From the NCBI RefSeq assembly GCF_019097845.1, contig NZ_JAHRGM010000019.1, positions 1-64,000 on the forward strand: 64,000 bases of DNA. Direction: 5' to 3'. Below, piece by piece: positions 1 to 8,770 of this stretch. This DNA comes from Sphingobium sp. AS12. GTDB taxonomy: Bacteria > Pseudomonadota > Alphaproteobacteria > Sphingomonadales > Sphingomonadaceae. The position numbers and the translations under genes were made by a program. Below the pieces are notes generated by a model, which worked only from the letters and a program-made list of their open reading frames with translations, was not told the DNA's origin and ran no database searches. The first letter of the stretch is position 1; each line of letters opens with the position of its first letter.

Positions 1-102
1 AGCCTCAAAACATTCCGCCGGATCGCTACCCGGTACGAAAAAACTGACGAGAGCTACCGCGCTATGATCAATCTCGCGGCCTTGAAAATCGCTATGCGCT
101 AA
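1..102 (+). mobile_element. IS5-family transposase, C-terminal fragment (window-edge partial)
   Basis: Frame +1 is open from the first base and encodes 33 residues ending at a TAA (100-102). The segment FRRIATRYEKTDESYRAM is the typical C-terminus of IS5-family DDE transposases, and the rest of the gene lies outside the window. The insertion-sequence end should fall shortly after the stop, around 110-118, where CTTAG fits the YTAR-type target of some IS5 elements; the exact terminal repeat cannot be fixed from one end. The neighbouring minus-strand reductase reads into this element and takes its last residues from it, so the insertion is what cut that gene. Confidence 0.8.
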
Positions 103-1591
103 TGTCCACAGGCCTTAGTCCCTCGATGGCATGGAGGCGACGCTTCGTTCCGGCGGCTATAACCGCCAGATCGGGAGCCATGGCGAGGATCGTATCGGCG
201 TCGGCAGGTTCGCCCACATGGGCGACGATCCTGCTCGCAAGCACCTGACGCTCCAGATAGTCGCGATAGCGTAACAGCATCTCCTTGCCCGGGGGCGTAC
301 CGGACGCAATGATGCCGCCGCCCAGGCCGAGGCGCGTCTCGAACAGATGCGTTTCAAATCCCGCCTCGGCCAGCATCAGCGCGGTGGTCATCCCGCCAGG
401 GCCGGCCCCGACCACTACCGCGCGCCGTCCGATGCCCAGATCGGCTGGAATGGGCGCGTCCAGTTCGCGGCCGGTACGTGGATTTTCCGCGCAGCAGACC
501 CGGTGCAGATTTTCTTGGGCTATGCAGAAATTGCAGGTGGTGCAGGGCCGGATCAGGTCGGGCCGTCCGGTCTCCGCCTTCGTCGGCCAATAGGGATCGG
601 TCAGCGAAGGCCGGCCGAGCGCCACCAGATCACAATCCTCGTCGGCAATCGCACGCTCCGCCAGTTCAGGCGTGCGGATCTGGCCTACACCGATCACTGG
701 CACGCCGGTCGCCTCGCGGAGCCGCCGTGCGTAGGGCAGGCGCCAGCCTTCCGGCGCAGACATGGGTTCCATCACTTTGTCGAAGGCTTCGGGACCGCGG
801 CCGGTGCTGGCGTGCAGGATGTCGATGCCTGCCGCCACCAAATGACGGCATATTTCTTCATTGTCGTCGATCGTTAGCCCGCCTTTGACGAATTCATCCG
901 CCGAAATCCTGTAGCAGAAAGGCAGATCGCCGATTTCCGCCCGCACCGCGCGGATGACGGCAAGGGGGAAAGCCATGCGCCGCTTTGCGTCGCCGCCCCA
1001 TTCATCGTCACGGTGGTTGGAGATAGGGGAGAGGAATTGCGAGAGCAGATAGCCGTGCGCGCCGTGCAGTTCGATACCATCATAGCCTGCCGAGGCGGCG
1101 CGGCGGGCGGAGGCGCCGAATGCTGCGATCAGCCGCTGAATCAACGCCTGGTCCATCGCCTCGACCACCAGCTTGCTGGGGTCGCGTCGCGAATAGACAC
1201 GACTTGGCCCCCGCGTGATCCCGTCCTTCAGGAATGTGGCGGGAGCGAAGCGCCCCCCATGCTGCAACTGGATGAAGGCCTTCGTCCCGCTCTGATGCAG
1301 CGCCTCCACCAGCCGCACATGCCCCTCTATATTGCGGTCCGATTCGAGCGAGAGTTGATGCGCTTCGGTACGGCCGGTGTCGGGATCGACGCTGGTGAAC
1401 TCGACGATGATCAGGCCGAAGCCGCCGCGCGCCCGCTCTTGGTAAAAGGCGATCTGATCCGCCGTCACCCGTCCATCAGTGCCGCCTAGCGATGACGACA
1501 TCGGTGCCATCACCACCCGGTTCTTCAGTTCGAGTGGTCCCAGCCGGAACGGCGAGAAAAGATGGGGATAGGCATTCACCGGATAGGGCAT
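92..1591 (-). CDS. NADH:flavin oxidoreductase / 2,4-dienoyl-CoA reductase-like, C-terminus cut by an IS element
   Basis: Old-yellow-enzyme-type FMN TIM barrel (roughly residues 8-340) followed by a Cys-rich stretch (CTTCNFC, then a CC pair) that matches the 4Fe-4S site of 2,4-dienoyl-CoA reductase and trimethylamine dehydrogenase relatives. A dinucleotide-binding motif GAGPGG then begins the FAD/NAD(P) domain. Full-length members have about 640-680 residues; this one has 499 and stops inside the nucleotide-binding domain. Its last codons (about LRPVDISA and stop) are read from the adjoining IS5-family sequence. It is the last gene of the minus-strand catabolic cluster and would reduce an enone or dienoyl-CoA. 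Loss of the C-terminal domain probably impairs electron transfer from NAD(P)H, so it may be a pseudogene. Confidence 0.85.
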   Translation of the reverse strand: MPYPVNAYPHLFSPFRLGPLELKNRVVMAPMSSSLGGTDGRVTADQIAFYQERARGGFGLIIVEFTSVDPDTGRTEAHQLSLESDRNIEGHVRLVEALHQSGTKAFIQLQHGGRFAPATFLKDGITRGPSRVYSRRDPSKLVVEAMDQALIQRLIAAFGASARRAASAGYDGIELHGAHGYLLSQFLSPISNHRDDEWGGDAKRRMAFPLAVIRAVRAEIGDLPFCYRISADEFVKGGLTIDDNEEICRHLVAAGIDILHASTGRGPEAFDKVMEPMSAPEGWRLPYARRLREATGVPVIGVGQIRTPELAERAIADEDCDLVALGRPSLTDPYWPTKAETGRPDLIRPCTTCNFCIAQENLHRVCCAENPRTGRELDAPIPADLGIGRRAVVVGAGPGGMTTALMLAEAGFETHLFETRLGLGGGIIASGTPPGKEMLLRYRDYLERQVLASRIVAHVGEPADADTILAMAPDLAVIAAGTKRRLHAIEGLRPVDISA

Positions 1592-1805
1592 CCTTCAGCA
1601 GCGACATGCTCGATACGACATGTAAAACATATTACTCTATTGGTGGTTTCTATAGTGTGCGCAAGGGCTTGGCGTGGCCGTCGCATCAAAGCGATTTTAT
1701 GCGGCGCGGCGCTGGATCATGGCTGCCTCGCTGACCCGCTCCATATCCATTCACGGTCGACCAGGCTGCGCCGAATATTCCAGTCGGCGACACCGCAGTA
1801 TTCAA

Positions 1806-2870
1806 TCATTCAGCCGGTTCGACAGTGATATTGTTCGCAGATCCGTTTGCTTCCTGTTCCTCGCGGATCATCCGGCGCAATATGCGCCTAGCCCGTATAC
1901 CAGCGGCGTCGGCTTTCAGGATCAGCGGCTTATGCCCCAGGAAATCGGTACTATCCCCCATGGCTGCCTGTTCCGCCTCTACCATCGGGCCATCCTGGGT
2001 CGAGAAGATGGTACCTACTCCCTTTTCCAGCGCGGCCGTCAGCTCCGCATCGTCCTTCCGCTTGTTGCGGCCCGTCACCCAGAAATAATGGGTTGAACGG
2101 TCCGTCTCCGGTGTCAGCAGATGCGCCGAAGGCGTATGGAGGCCTGTCGTTTCGATGTCGGCGCCAACTTCGGTGATGGCGGTGTTGGCATAAAGCACCG
2201 ACGGGGCATCCCAGCGCACGTCGCCGCGTCCATCGCCGCGTTCGCTGTCTGATCCCCACATCATTTTCTGGAACGCGCCGGGGATCTGATTGGGCCTTCT
2301 GAGCCGCGACCAGACGGTGTTGCGGGTCACCTCTACCTGATTGTCCCATTCGGCCCAGTGGCTGGTCGAGGCTATCTGCGGGTGCAGATAATTGACGTGG
2401 CTCAAGTCCAGCAAATTGTCGGTCACAAGTTCATGATGGCCCTTTACGTGCAGATAGCCTGCCTCGCATTTGAAGGCCGGGTCTGTGATGAAGGAGAAGT
2501 CGGGGATCAGGGCGGTGTCCGCGTGGGCCGGATCGCCCATCCAGAGCCAGGCATAACCATGACATTCTGCCACTGGGTAGGATTTGACGCAGATTGGAGC
2601 GGGGTTTTCGCCTGTGCCTCCGGGACGCTCACTGCATTGGCCGTCCGGACCGAATTTCAGGCCATGATAGCCGCACCGCAGGTCGTCCACCTCCCGTCGA
2701 CCCATCGACAAAGGCACGAACCTGTGCGGACAGCGATCCTCAAGCGCAACCAATGTACCGTTCTGCTTGCGGTAAAGCGCGATCAACTCGTTACAGATGC
2801 GGCGGCTGATGACGGCGTCGCCAAATTCCTCCGCCGGTCCCGCGACATACCACACGTTCTTCAGGAACAT
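1806..2870 (-). CDS. Rieske non-heme iron oxygenase, oxygenase component (VanA / aromatic ring-hydroxylating type)
   Basis: The Rieske 2Fe-2S ligands are Cys47 and His49 (CPHR) and Cys66 and His69 (CGYHG), counted from the start chosen here. The mononuclear iron site follows in DNLLDLSHVNYLHP (His158, His163). Length (354 residues) and layout resemble vanillate O-demethylase-type single-component oxygenases, which need a separate ferredoxin/reductase; none is encoded nearby. An ATG lies four codons upstream at 2882, but GGAGAG sits correctly before the 2870 ATG (MFLKN), so that start is preferred. Within this cluster it probably hydroxylates or demethylates an early intermediate; the substrate cannot be read from sequence. 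Confidence 0.85.
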   Translation of the reverse strand: MFLKNVWYVAGPAEEFGDAVISRRICNELIALYRKQNGTLVALEDRCPHRFVPLSMGRREVDDLRCGYHGLKFGPDGQCSERPGGTGENPAPICVKSYPVAECHGYAWLWMGDPAHADTALIPDFSFITDPAFKCEAGYLHVKGHHELVTDNLLDLSHVNYLHPQIASTSHWAEWDNQVEVTRNTVWSRLRRPNQIPGAFQKMMWGSDSERGDGRGDVRWDAPSVLYANTAITEVGADIETTGLHTPSAHLLTPETDRSTHYFWVTGRNKRKDDAELTAALEKGVGTIFSTQDGPMVEAEQAAMGDSTDFLGHKPLILKADAAGIRARRILRRMIREEQEANGSANNITVEPAE

Positions 2871-3064
2871 GATGCTCTCCATCTACTTTCGCGTGCTGGC
2901 TGGTTTATCCGGCGGACAGCTTGCGTATTGACGCCAGCATATGGTGTCGCGCGCGGAGTGAGAAGTGATGCAGGCGGCTTTGTCTTGCGGCCATCCGCCA
3001 CCGTGGAGCAAAATCGGACGTTACCGGATGCGAAGGGCACATAGGATGTCCAAACCGCCGTGGA

Positions 3065-4276
3065 TCAGGCGCGCTCGAACACCGCCGTCAAGCCTTGGCC
3101 ACCGCCGATGCACATCGTCTCAATACCGTAACGCGCGCCGCGTCGATCCATTTCTCGTAGCAGTGTGGCCATGATCCTACCGCCAGTGGCGCCGACCGGA
3201 TGGCCGAGCGAAATGCCAGAGCCGTTGACGTTAAGCCGCGCATAGTCGTCCGCACCGAACTTCCATTCGCGCAGACAGCCGATCACCTGCGCGGCGAAAG
3301 CCTCGTTCAGCTCGATGAGGTCGATATCCGCGAGAGACAGTCCCGCCCGCTCCAACGCTTTTGCGGTCGAGGGCACGGGGCCGATCCCCATGATGTTGGG
3401 CGCTACGCCGGCCACCGCCCAGCTCTTGAGGGTGGCAAAGGGGCTGAGGCCATATTTGTCGGCGGCAGCTCGGGTGCAAACGACCGCAGCCGACCCGCCG
3501 TCATTCTGGCCGCTCGCATTGCCAGCCGTAACCGTTGCGTCGGTATCGCCCTTGCCAAGCAAGGGCTTCAGTTTTGCGAGTGCCTCGATCGTCACGTCCG
3601 GGCGGGGATGCTCATCGCGGTCGATGATGATGTCGCCCTTCTTCCGATCTCGCACGGTGACCGGGATAATCTCGTCGGCAAAGCGGCCCGCCTCATGTGC
3701 GGCAACCGCTTTGCGGTGGGAGGCGATGGCGAATTCATCCTGTTCCTCACGCGGTATTGCGTAGGCCTTGCGGACATTCTCCGCCGTCTCGATCATACCG
3801 CCGGGAATGGGGAAATTCTTGCCGCCGGCGGTGATGCGGCCCCGGGCCAGTGAGTCATGCAGCATGAAGCCGCCTCCCCTGACCCCGAAACGCGGTTCAT
3901 GGCTGAAGAAGGCAGCGTTGCTCATCGATTCTGCGCCGCCGACCACCACCAGATCGGCACCGCCGCTGCCCACCGTCATTGCGCCATAGATAACCGCTTG
4001 CAGTCCCGATCCGCATCGCCGATCGATCTGAATGCCTGGCGTCTCGATCGGCAGCCCTGCGTCCAGTGCCACCACGCGACCGAGTGCCGGAGCCTCCATC
4101 GTAGGATAGCATTGCGCGAAGATCACATCTTCGACCGCGTCGAGCGGCAGCTTGGTGCGCTTCAGCAGGCCGCTCAGGGCGGCGACGCCCATCTCAACCG
4201 CCGACTTGTCCTTGAAGATGCCGCCAAAGCCCCCGACCGGGGTCCGGACCGGTTCGCAGATCACCACGTCACGCAT
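3065..4276 (-). CDS. Acetyl-CoA acyltransferase (thiolase)
   Basis: A 403-residue thiolase with all three catalytic signatures: nucleophile Cys88 in DRRCGSGLQ, His359 in GHPVGATGGR and Cys389 in CIGGGQG. It should cleave a 3-ketoacyl-CoA to acetyl-CoA (or propionyl-CoA) and a shortened acyl-CoA as the last beta-oxidation step of the cluster. The frame stays open to 4321, but that would overlap the upstream hydratase; a GGAG seven bases before the ATG at 4276 supports this start (an ATG at 4282 is possible). It starts about 20 bases after the hydratase stop, consistent with one transcript. Confidence 0.92.
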   Translation of the reverse strand: MRDVVICEPVRTPVGGFGGIFKDKSAVEMGVAALSGLLKRTKLPLDAVEDVIFAQCYPTMEAPALGRVVALDAGLPIETPGIQIDRRCGSGLQAVIYGAMTVGSGGADLVVVGGAESMSNAAFFSHEPRFGVRGGGFMLHDSLARGRITAGGKNFPIPGGMIETAENVRKAYAIPREEQDEFAIASHRKAVAAHEAGRFADEIIPVTVRDRKKGDIIIDRDEHPRPDVTIEALAKLKPLLGKGDTDATVTAGNASGQNDGGSAAVVCTRAAADKYGLSPFATLKSWAVAGVAPNIMGIGPVPSTAKALERAGLSLADIDLIELNEAFAAQVIGCLREWKFGADDYARLNVNGSGISLGHPVGATGGRIMATLLREMDRRGARYGIETMCIGGGQGLTAVFERA

Positions 4277-4295
4277 GTGCATTCTCCAAAGCTTT

Positions 4296-5087
4296 TTAGC
4301 GACCCGTCCAGGTTGGGGCACGTTTTTCCACGAAGGCGCGGGGGCCTTCCTTGCTGTCTTCGGTGGCCATCACGCGCTTCATTCCGTCGCGGGAGATGCG
4401 CCGCATCTCGACATCGCTATGGTCACCCGCCATGCGGGTACAAGCGATGCTCTCCTGGACGGAAACCGGCGCGTTGGCGACGATCGCGCGGGCGAGGTCG
4501 AGTGCCTCGTCCATGACGCGATCGGATGCCACCAGCCGGTTGACCATGCCATAGTCGGCAGCCTCCGCAGCGCTGATAGGATCGCCCGTCGCCACCATCT
4601 CGATGGCGATATTACGCGGCAACACGCGCGCGATGCGATGGACGCCCCCGGCATTGGCCATCAGACCACGCTTGACTTCGGGCAGGCCAAAACGGCTGTC
4701 GATGGACGCAACGATCATGTCGCAGGCCAGCGCCATTTCCATCCCGCCGCCCAGCGCCGGACCGTCCACGGCGGCGATCCATGGCTTGGCGCGGCTCGCG
4801 TCGATCAATCCGGCAAAACCCCCGTCGCCGGGCCGCAATTCATGCACACGCCCGGCCGATACGACCTTTAGGTCCGCGCCCGCGCTGAACATGCCAGGCG
4901 CAGCAGAGGTCAGCACCACTACGCGGATGGCGGGATCGGCCTCCGTTCGCTCGATCGCCGCGACCATCGCATTGGCCAGTTCGCCATTAACGGCGTTGCG
5001 CGCCTGTGGCCGGTTGAAACGCAACACAGCAATATGCCTGTCCACGATGTCGTAGAGCAGCACGTCTTCGCTGGAATTATCGGCCAT
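4296..5087 (-). CDS. Enoyl-CoA hydratase/isomerase (crotonase family)
   Basis: 263 residues with crotonase-fold hallmarks: an oxyanion-hole segment around MFSAGADL, the GGGMEMALACD motif and FGLPEVKRGL. The Glu in GGGME is in the position of a catalytic acid of enoyl-CoA hydratases. It lies between the acyl-CoA dehydrogenase and the thiolase, so hydration of an enoyl-CoA is the simplest reading, but crotonases also act as isomerases, hydrolases and C-C bond hydrolases. A second crotonase is encoded at 13379-14155, suggesting two separate hydration or cleavage steps. Confidence 0.9.
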   Translation of the reverse strand: MADNSSEDVLLYDIVDRHIAVLRFNRPQARNAVNGELANAMVAAIERTEADPAIRVVVLTSAAPGMFSAGADLKVVSAGRVHELRPGDGGFAGLIDASRAKPWIAAVDGPALGGGMEMALACDMIVASIDSRFGLPEVKRGLMANAGGVHRIARVLPRNIAIEMVATGDPISAAEAADYGMVNRLVASDRVMDEALDLARAIVANAPVSVQESIACTRMAGDHSDVEMRRISRDGMKRVMATEDSKEGPRAFVEKRAPTWTGR

Positions 5088-5107
5088 GACTATTATCCCT
5101 CAAGGCT

Positions 5108-6751
5108 TCAGTTGCGCCCGGCCACAAGGCCTCGGCCGATGACATGCGCCTGGATTTCGGCCGCACCCTCGAAGATGTTGAGGATACGGGCATCGCACAG
5201 CACGCGACTCGCCTCATATTCAAGCGCATAGCCATTGCCGCCGTGAATCTGGACATTGAGGTCTGCATTCGACCATGCGACGCGCGCGCCCAGCAGTTTG
5301 GCCATGCCCGCCTCAATGTCGCAGCGATCACCCTTATCCTTATGCCGTGCGGCGGCGTAGGTCAGCTCGCGCGCCATGACCAGTTCGGCCACCATCAGCG
5401 CCAACTTGTCCGACACCCGCGGAAAATCGGCGAGGGGCTTGCCGAATTGCTTGCGCTCGGTGGCATAGCGCAGCGCAAGATCGAAAGCGTTCCAGCCTAC
5501 GCCCACGGCGCGCGCTGCGGTCTGTATGCGGGCGCCCTCGAAGGTGCGCATCAACTGCTTGAAGCCTTCACCCTCCGCGCCGCCCAGCAGGCCATCTGCT
5601 GCCACCGGAAAATCGTCGAAGGACAGAACATATTCCTTCATGCCGCGATAGCCCAGAACCTCGATCTCGCCACCATCGATGCCCTCATCGGGAAATGCAG
5701 TTCCGGCAGTACCGCGCGATTTGGACGCGAGCAGCATCGACAGCCCGCCATAACCCGGCTTGTCCGGATTGGTCCGACACAAAACGGTCATCAGATCCGC
5801 GCGCCCGGCATGGGTGATCCATGTCTTTGATCCCGTGATCCGCCACTCGCCCTCGGCACCCTGCCGCGCGCGGGTGCGCACGGACGCGAGGTCGGAGCCG
5901 GTATCGGGCTCGGTGAACACCGCTGTGGGAAGTACGCTGCCATCGGCCAACGCCGGTAGCCACTTCGCTTTCTGATCAGGCGTCCCGTTCTCGCCGATCA
6001 GTTCGCCCGCGATCTCCGAACGGGTTCCGAGCGATCCTGCGCAGATCCAGGCGCGCGATAATTCCTCCGACACGAGGCTCATCGCAAGCTTGCCAAGCCC
6101 CAGCCCACCAAAGGCTTCATCGATGCAGACGCCGAAGACGCCAAGCTGCGCCATCTCCTTGACCACTTCGTCGGGGATCAGCACGTCGTCCAGATGCCAT
6201 TGATGGGCGTTGGGTGCAATGCGTTCGGCCGCGAAGTTGCGAAACTGCTGGCGGATCATGTCCAGAGTCTCGTCGTCGAACGATTCGTCGGGCAGTTCGC
6301 CGTCGCGCAGCCGTGCTACTAGCGCCAACCGGGTCGCGGCAGTATTCCCGCCGTCCAGGAACAGCGTCACGGAGGGGTCTGCAGCAAAAATGGCAGCCGC
6401 CTCGTCCAGTCCCAGTTCGTGCGGGCGAACCAGTTCGTTTTGGCTCATCGGCACGCCGCCCAGCAACTGTGCGCAATATTCGCCGAACCCCACGCGGAGA
6501 ACCAGTTCGTCAATCGACCGCAACCGACCCGCTGCCTGCGCGCGTCCGGCCCAATCGGCGGTTGCGGCCAGCGCCTCGACCGTAGTGGTGATCCAGGCGA
6601 AGCCGTGGACCAGGCGTTGGTTGACATCAGCAAGCTTGGAATCGACATGACCTTCCGGCGCGATGACGCCGGCCGTGCGTGCCAGCGCTGCGGCGAAATA
6701 GGCATGGGCGGCGGATGCCGCGCCCAGGGCGGAATGAACCCAGTCTGTCAT
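5108..6751 (-). CDS. Acyl-CoA dehydrogenase with N-terminal extension, (2S)-methylsuccinyl-CoA dehydrogenase (Mcd)-like
   Basis: 547 residues, about 160 longer than ordinary acyl-CoA dehydrogenases. The core (from about residue 165) has FTEPDTGSD, a Trp-Ile-Thr FAD segment, and Glu528 in IFEGAAEIQ in the usual catalytic-base position. The extension contains [18 protein letters not shown] and a following RPHELGLD segment, which resemble the extension of methylsuccinyl-CoA dehydrogenase of the ethylmalonyl-CoA pathway. The next two upstream genes encode relatives of mesaconyl-C4-CoA hydratase and of family III CoA-transferases. A branched or dicarboxyl-CoA substrate is therefore likely, though not proven. 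No ccr, ecm or citramalyl-CoA lyase gene is in the window, so this is not an ethylmalonyl-CoA operon. Confidence 0.72.
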   Translation of the reverse strand: MTDWVHSALGAASAAHAYFAAALARTAGVIAPEGHVDSKLADVNQRLVHGFAWITTTVEALAATADWAGRAQAAGRLRSIDELVLRVGFGEYCAQLLGGVPMSQNELVRPHELGLDEAAAIFAADPSVTLFLDGGNTAATRLALVARLRDGELPDESFDDETLDMIRQQFRNFAAERIAPNAHQWHLDDVLIPDEVVKEMAQLGVFGVCIDEAFGGLGLGKLAMSLVSEELSRAWICAGSLGTRSEIAGELIGENGTPDQKAKWLPALADGSVLPTAVFTEPDTGSDLASVRTRARQGAEGEWRITGSKTWITHAGRADLMTVLCRTNPDKPGYGGLSMLLASKSRGTAGTAFPDEGIDGGEIEVLGYRGMKEYVLSFDDFPVAADGLLGGAEGEGFKQLMRTFEGARIQTAARAVGVGWNAFDLALRYATERKQFGKPLADFPRVSDKLALMVAELVMARELTYAAARHKDKGDRCDIEAGMAKLLGARVAWSNADLNVQIHGGNGYALEYEASRVLCDARILNIFEGAAEIQAHVIGRGLVAGRN

Positions 6752-6752
6752 C

Positions 6753-7571
6753 TTATCGTGTCACTTTCGCAGTCATGCCGGTGGTGCCGTCACAGCGAAC
6801 GGCGCAGACCTCGTCTGCCTCACCGGTCTGGAGGAATATGCTCTGGCCCAGGAACAATGGCGCCTGGGCACGAAAGCTGAAGCTTTTGATCGGACCTGTA
6901 CGCATCGCAAGTCCCGCCAGTTTCGCGGCGGTCAGTGGGCCATGGATCACGAGCGAGGGATAGCCCTCCACGCCGGTCGCATAGGCACGATCATAGTGGA
7001 TGCGGTGGCCATTAAAGGTGGCCGCTGAAAATCGGAACAGGTTGACCTCGGCGGGATGCCAGCGTTCGCCTTCGGGTTCGTTCGCCGCCGCCTCCGGCAT
7101 CGGTACCGGACCGCCCTCGCCGCGATAAACATAGCTCTGACGCTCAGACACGCGCACGACGCCTGCTTGCTCCAACAGCCGATCGACCTCCACGAATATC
7201 AGATCGCCCGATCGGCCGCTTTTGTGCGTTACCTGCGCCACGCTGCTCGTCAGGCTTGCGGGCGCACCGAGTTCCAAGGGTGCCTTAAAAGCGATCGACG
7301 CCGCCGCGAACATGCGGCGGGGCAGGGGAATGGCTGGCAAAAAGCCGCCGCGGCGCGGATGACCGTCCTCTCCTATGTCGCCGTCGGTCGATGCAGGGAG
7401 GAAGAACGCCCAGTGCGCCAGCGGCGGCAGAACCCGCTCGACGTCGGGATCGGCACCGATCGCGAGCGCATAACGGCGCAGGCTCTCCAGCTCCAAAATC
7501 TGCTGGATATTTTCAGCACGGCCGATGGCGCTCTGCCACTCGGTGATCCCCGCCTCGCTGATGGCGTTCAT
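6753..7571 (-). CDS. Mesaconyl-C4-CoA hydratase-like protein (HTD2 / FAS1-like dehydratase hot-dog family)
   Basis: 272 residues. The N-terminal half has the [12 protein letters not shown] and [16 protein letters not shown] stretches of the mesaconyl-C4-CoA / itaconyl-CoA hydratase group. The C-terminal half has the MaoC-like hydratase motif [11 protein letters not shown] and the following [10 protein letters not shown]. Such enzymes hydrate 2-enoyl-CoAs carrying a distal carboxylate. The start codon overlaps the stop of the CoA-transferase gene (ATGA), and one base separates it from the Mcd-like gene, so all three are probably translated together. The exact substrate is inferred from family and neighbours only. 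Confidence 0.75.
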   Translation of the reverse strand: MNAISEAGITEWQSAIGRAENIQQILELESLRRYALAIGADPDVERVLPPLAHWAFFLPASTDGDIGEDGHPRRGGFLPAIPLPRRMFAAASIAFKAPLELGAPASLTSSVAQVTHKSGRSGDLIFVEVDRLLEQAGVVRVSERQSYVYRGEGGPVPMPEAAANEPEGERWHPAEVNLFRFSAATFNGHRIHYDRAYATGVEGYPSLVIHGPLTAAKLAGLAMRTGPIKSFSFRAQAPLFLGQSIFLQTGEADEVCAVRCDGTTGMTAKVTR

Positions 7572-8770
7572 CCGACCAGCCCCTCGTCATGCAGGCGGCT
7601 GATCTCGCCATCGCCCATGCCCAGCAACTCCGCCAGCACTTCGTCCGTATCCTGGCCGATGGTGGGGGCGGGCGCAGGGGCCAGCCGATCCTCACCCAGG
7701 ATACGCGCGGGCGCGCCCGGCGTCGGGTATGCGTCACCGCCTGCATGACCGATGTCAGCGAAGATCGAATTGTCGCCAAACAGGCGCGGTTCCGTATTCA
7801 GCGCCTCGCTCAGCGTTCTGTAGATCGACCAGGTGACGCCCACTTTGTCGAACATTGGAGCGAGGGTGTTCAGTGACCGTGTCCCGATCGCATCTGCGAC
7901 CAGCGGATTGATCCGGTCGCGGTGGGTGAAACGCAGTCCTTCGTCCTTCGCGAGCGAAACTCCCAATTCCGCCTCCAGCACTGCCACTTCCTCAGCGATG
8001 CCGAGCGAGGACAGCATTCCAGTCCACTGGCGCGGCGTGATCGCCACGATCATCACGCGCACGCCGTCCGCTGTCACGAAATCGCGACCGAAGGCACCGA
8101 ACAGGTCGTTTCCTGCACGAACCCGGTCCGCGCCCGACAGCAGCACTTCCGCGACATTGCCCAGATTGCCGAGCGTCCCCGCCGCGATGTCTGAGAGCGC
8201 AAGCCTCACCTCGCGACTCTTGCCCAACATCCGACGGTCGCGCTCCGCCGCCAGCAGGGCGAAGGCGCCATAGGCCCCCGCGAGCAAATCCCAGGCGGGC
8301 AGTATATGATTGACCGGTCGCGTATCATCGGTGGGGCCAGTCATCGCCGGCACGCCGACGCTGGCGTTGATCGTATAATCGACCGCCGGGTTGCCATCCG
8401 CCCAACCCATGACGCGCAGGCAGACCAGATCCTTGCGCAGCGCCTTCAACGCATCATAGGACAGGAAGCCGTTCACCGGGAAATTGGTAACGAACAGGCC
8501 ATCGCCCGCGCTCGCCAGCCGCTGCGCCAATTCGCGCCCTTCGGGTCGGCTCAGGTCGATCGCGACCGACGTCTTGCCCTTGTTCAGCCCCTCCCAATAG
8601 AGGCTCTGGCCGCTGGGGCCAATGGGCCAGCGCTTACTGTCGGGTCCACCACCGATCTGGTCGAAACGGATGACCTTGGCACCCATCTGCGCCAGATATA
8701 AACCGCAGGATGGGCCGGCGATGAACGCCGCACCCTCGACAACGGTCATGCCCTTGAGCAGATCGTACAT
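7568..8770 (-). CDS. Family III CoA-transferase (CaiB/BaiF type)
   Basis: 400 residues from the ATG at 8770, which overlaps the stop of the 3-hydroxyacyl-CoA dehydrogenase gene as TGATG. The N-terminus has the family pattern (VVEGAAFIAGPSCG, LAQMGAKVIRFD, NKGKTSVAIDL), and Asp161 in LPAWDLLAG matches the nucleophilic Asp that forms the aspartyl-CoA anhydride. It transfers CoA between carboxylates, so it could activate the substrate or move CoA between the two ends of a dicarboxylate, as mesaconyl-CoA C1-C4 transferase does. The frame is open far upstream (to 9229), but that part is antisense-free shadow of the dehydrogenase gene. Confidence 0.88.
   Translation of the reverse strand: MYDLLKGMTVVEGAAFIAGPSCGLYLAQMGAKVIRFDQIGGGPDSKRWPIGPSGQSLYWEGLNKGKTSVAIDLSRPEGRELAQRLASAGDGLFVTNFPVNGFLSYDALKALRKDLVCLRVMGWADGNPAVDYTINASVGVPAMTGPTDDTRPVNHILPAWDLLAGAYGAFALLAAERDRRMLGKSREVRLALSDIAAGTLGNLGNVAEVLLSGADRVRAGNDLFGAFGRDFVTADGVRVMIVAITPRQWTGMLSSLGIAEEVAVLEAELGVSLAKDEGLRFTHRDRINPLVADAIGTRSLNTLAPMFDKVGVTWSIYRTLSEALNTEPRLFGDNSIFADIGHAGGDAYPTPGAPARILGEDRLAPAPAPTIGQDTDEVLAELLGMGDGEISRLHDEGLVG

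Noticed and set aside
5108..8770. Complete ethylmalonyl-CoA pathway operon
   Set aside because: The key genes for crotonyl-CoA carboxylase/reductase, ethylmalonyl-CoA mutase and the lyase are absent; only distant similarity of three genes.
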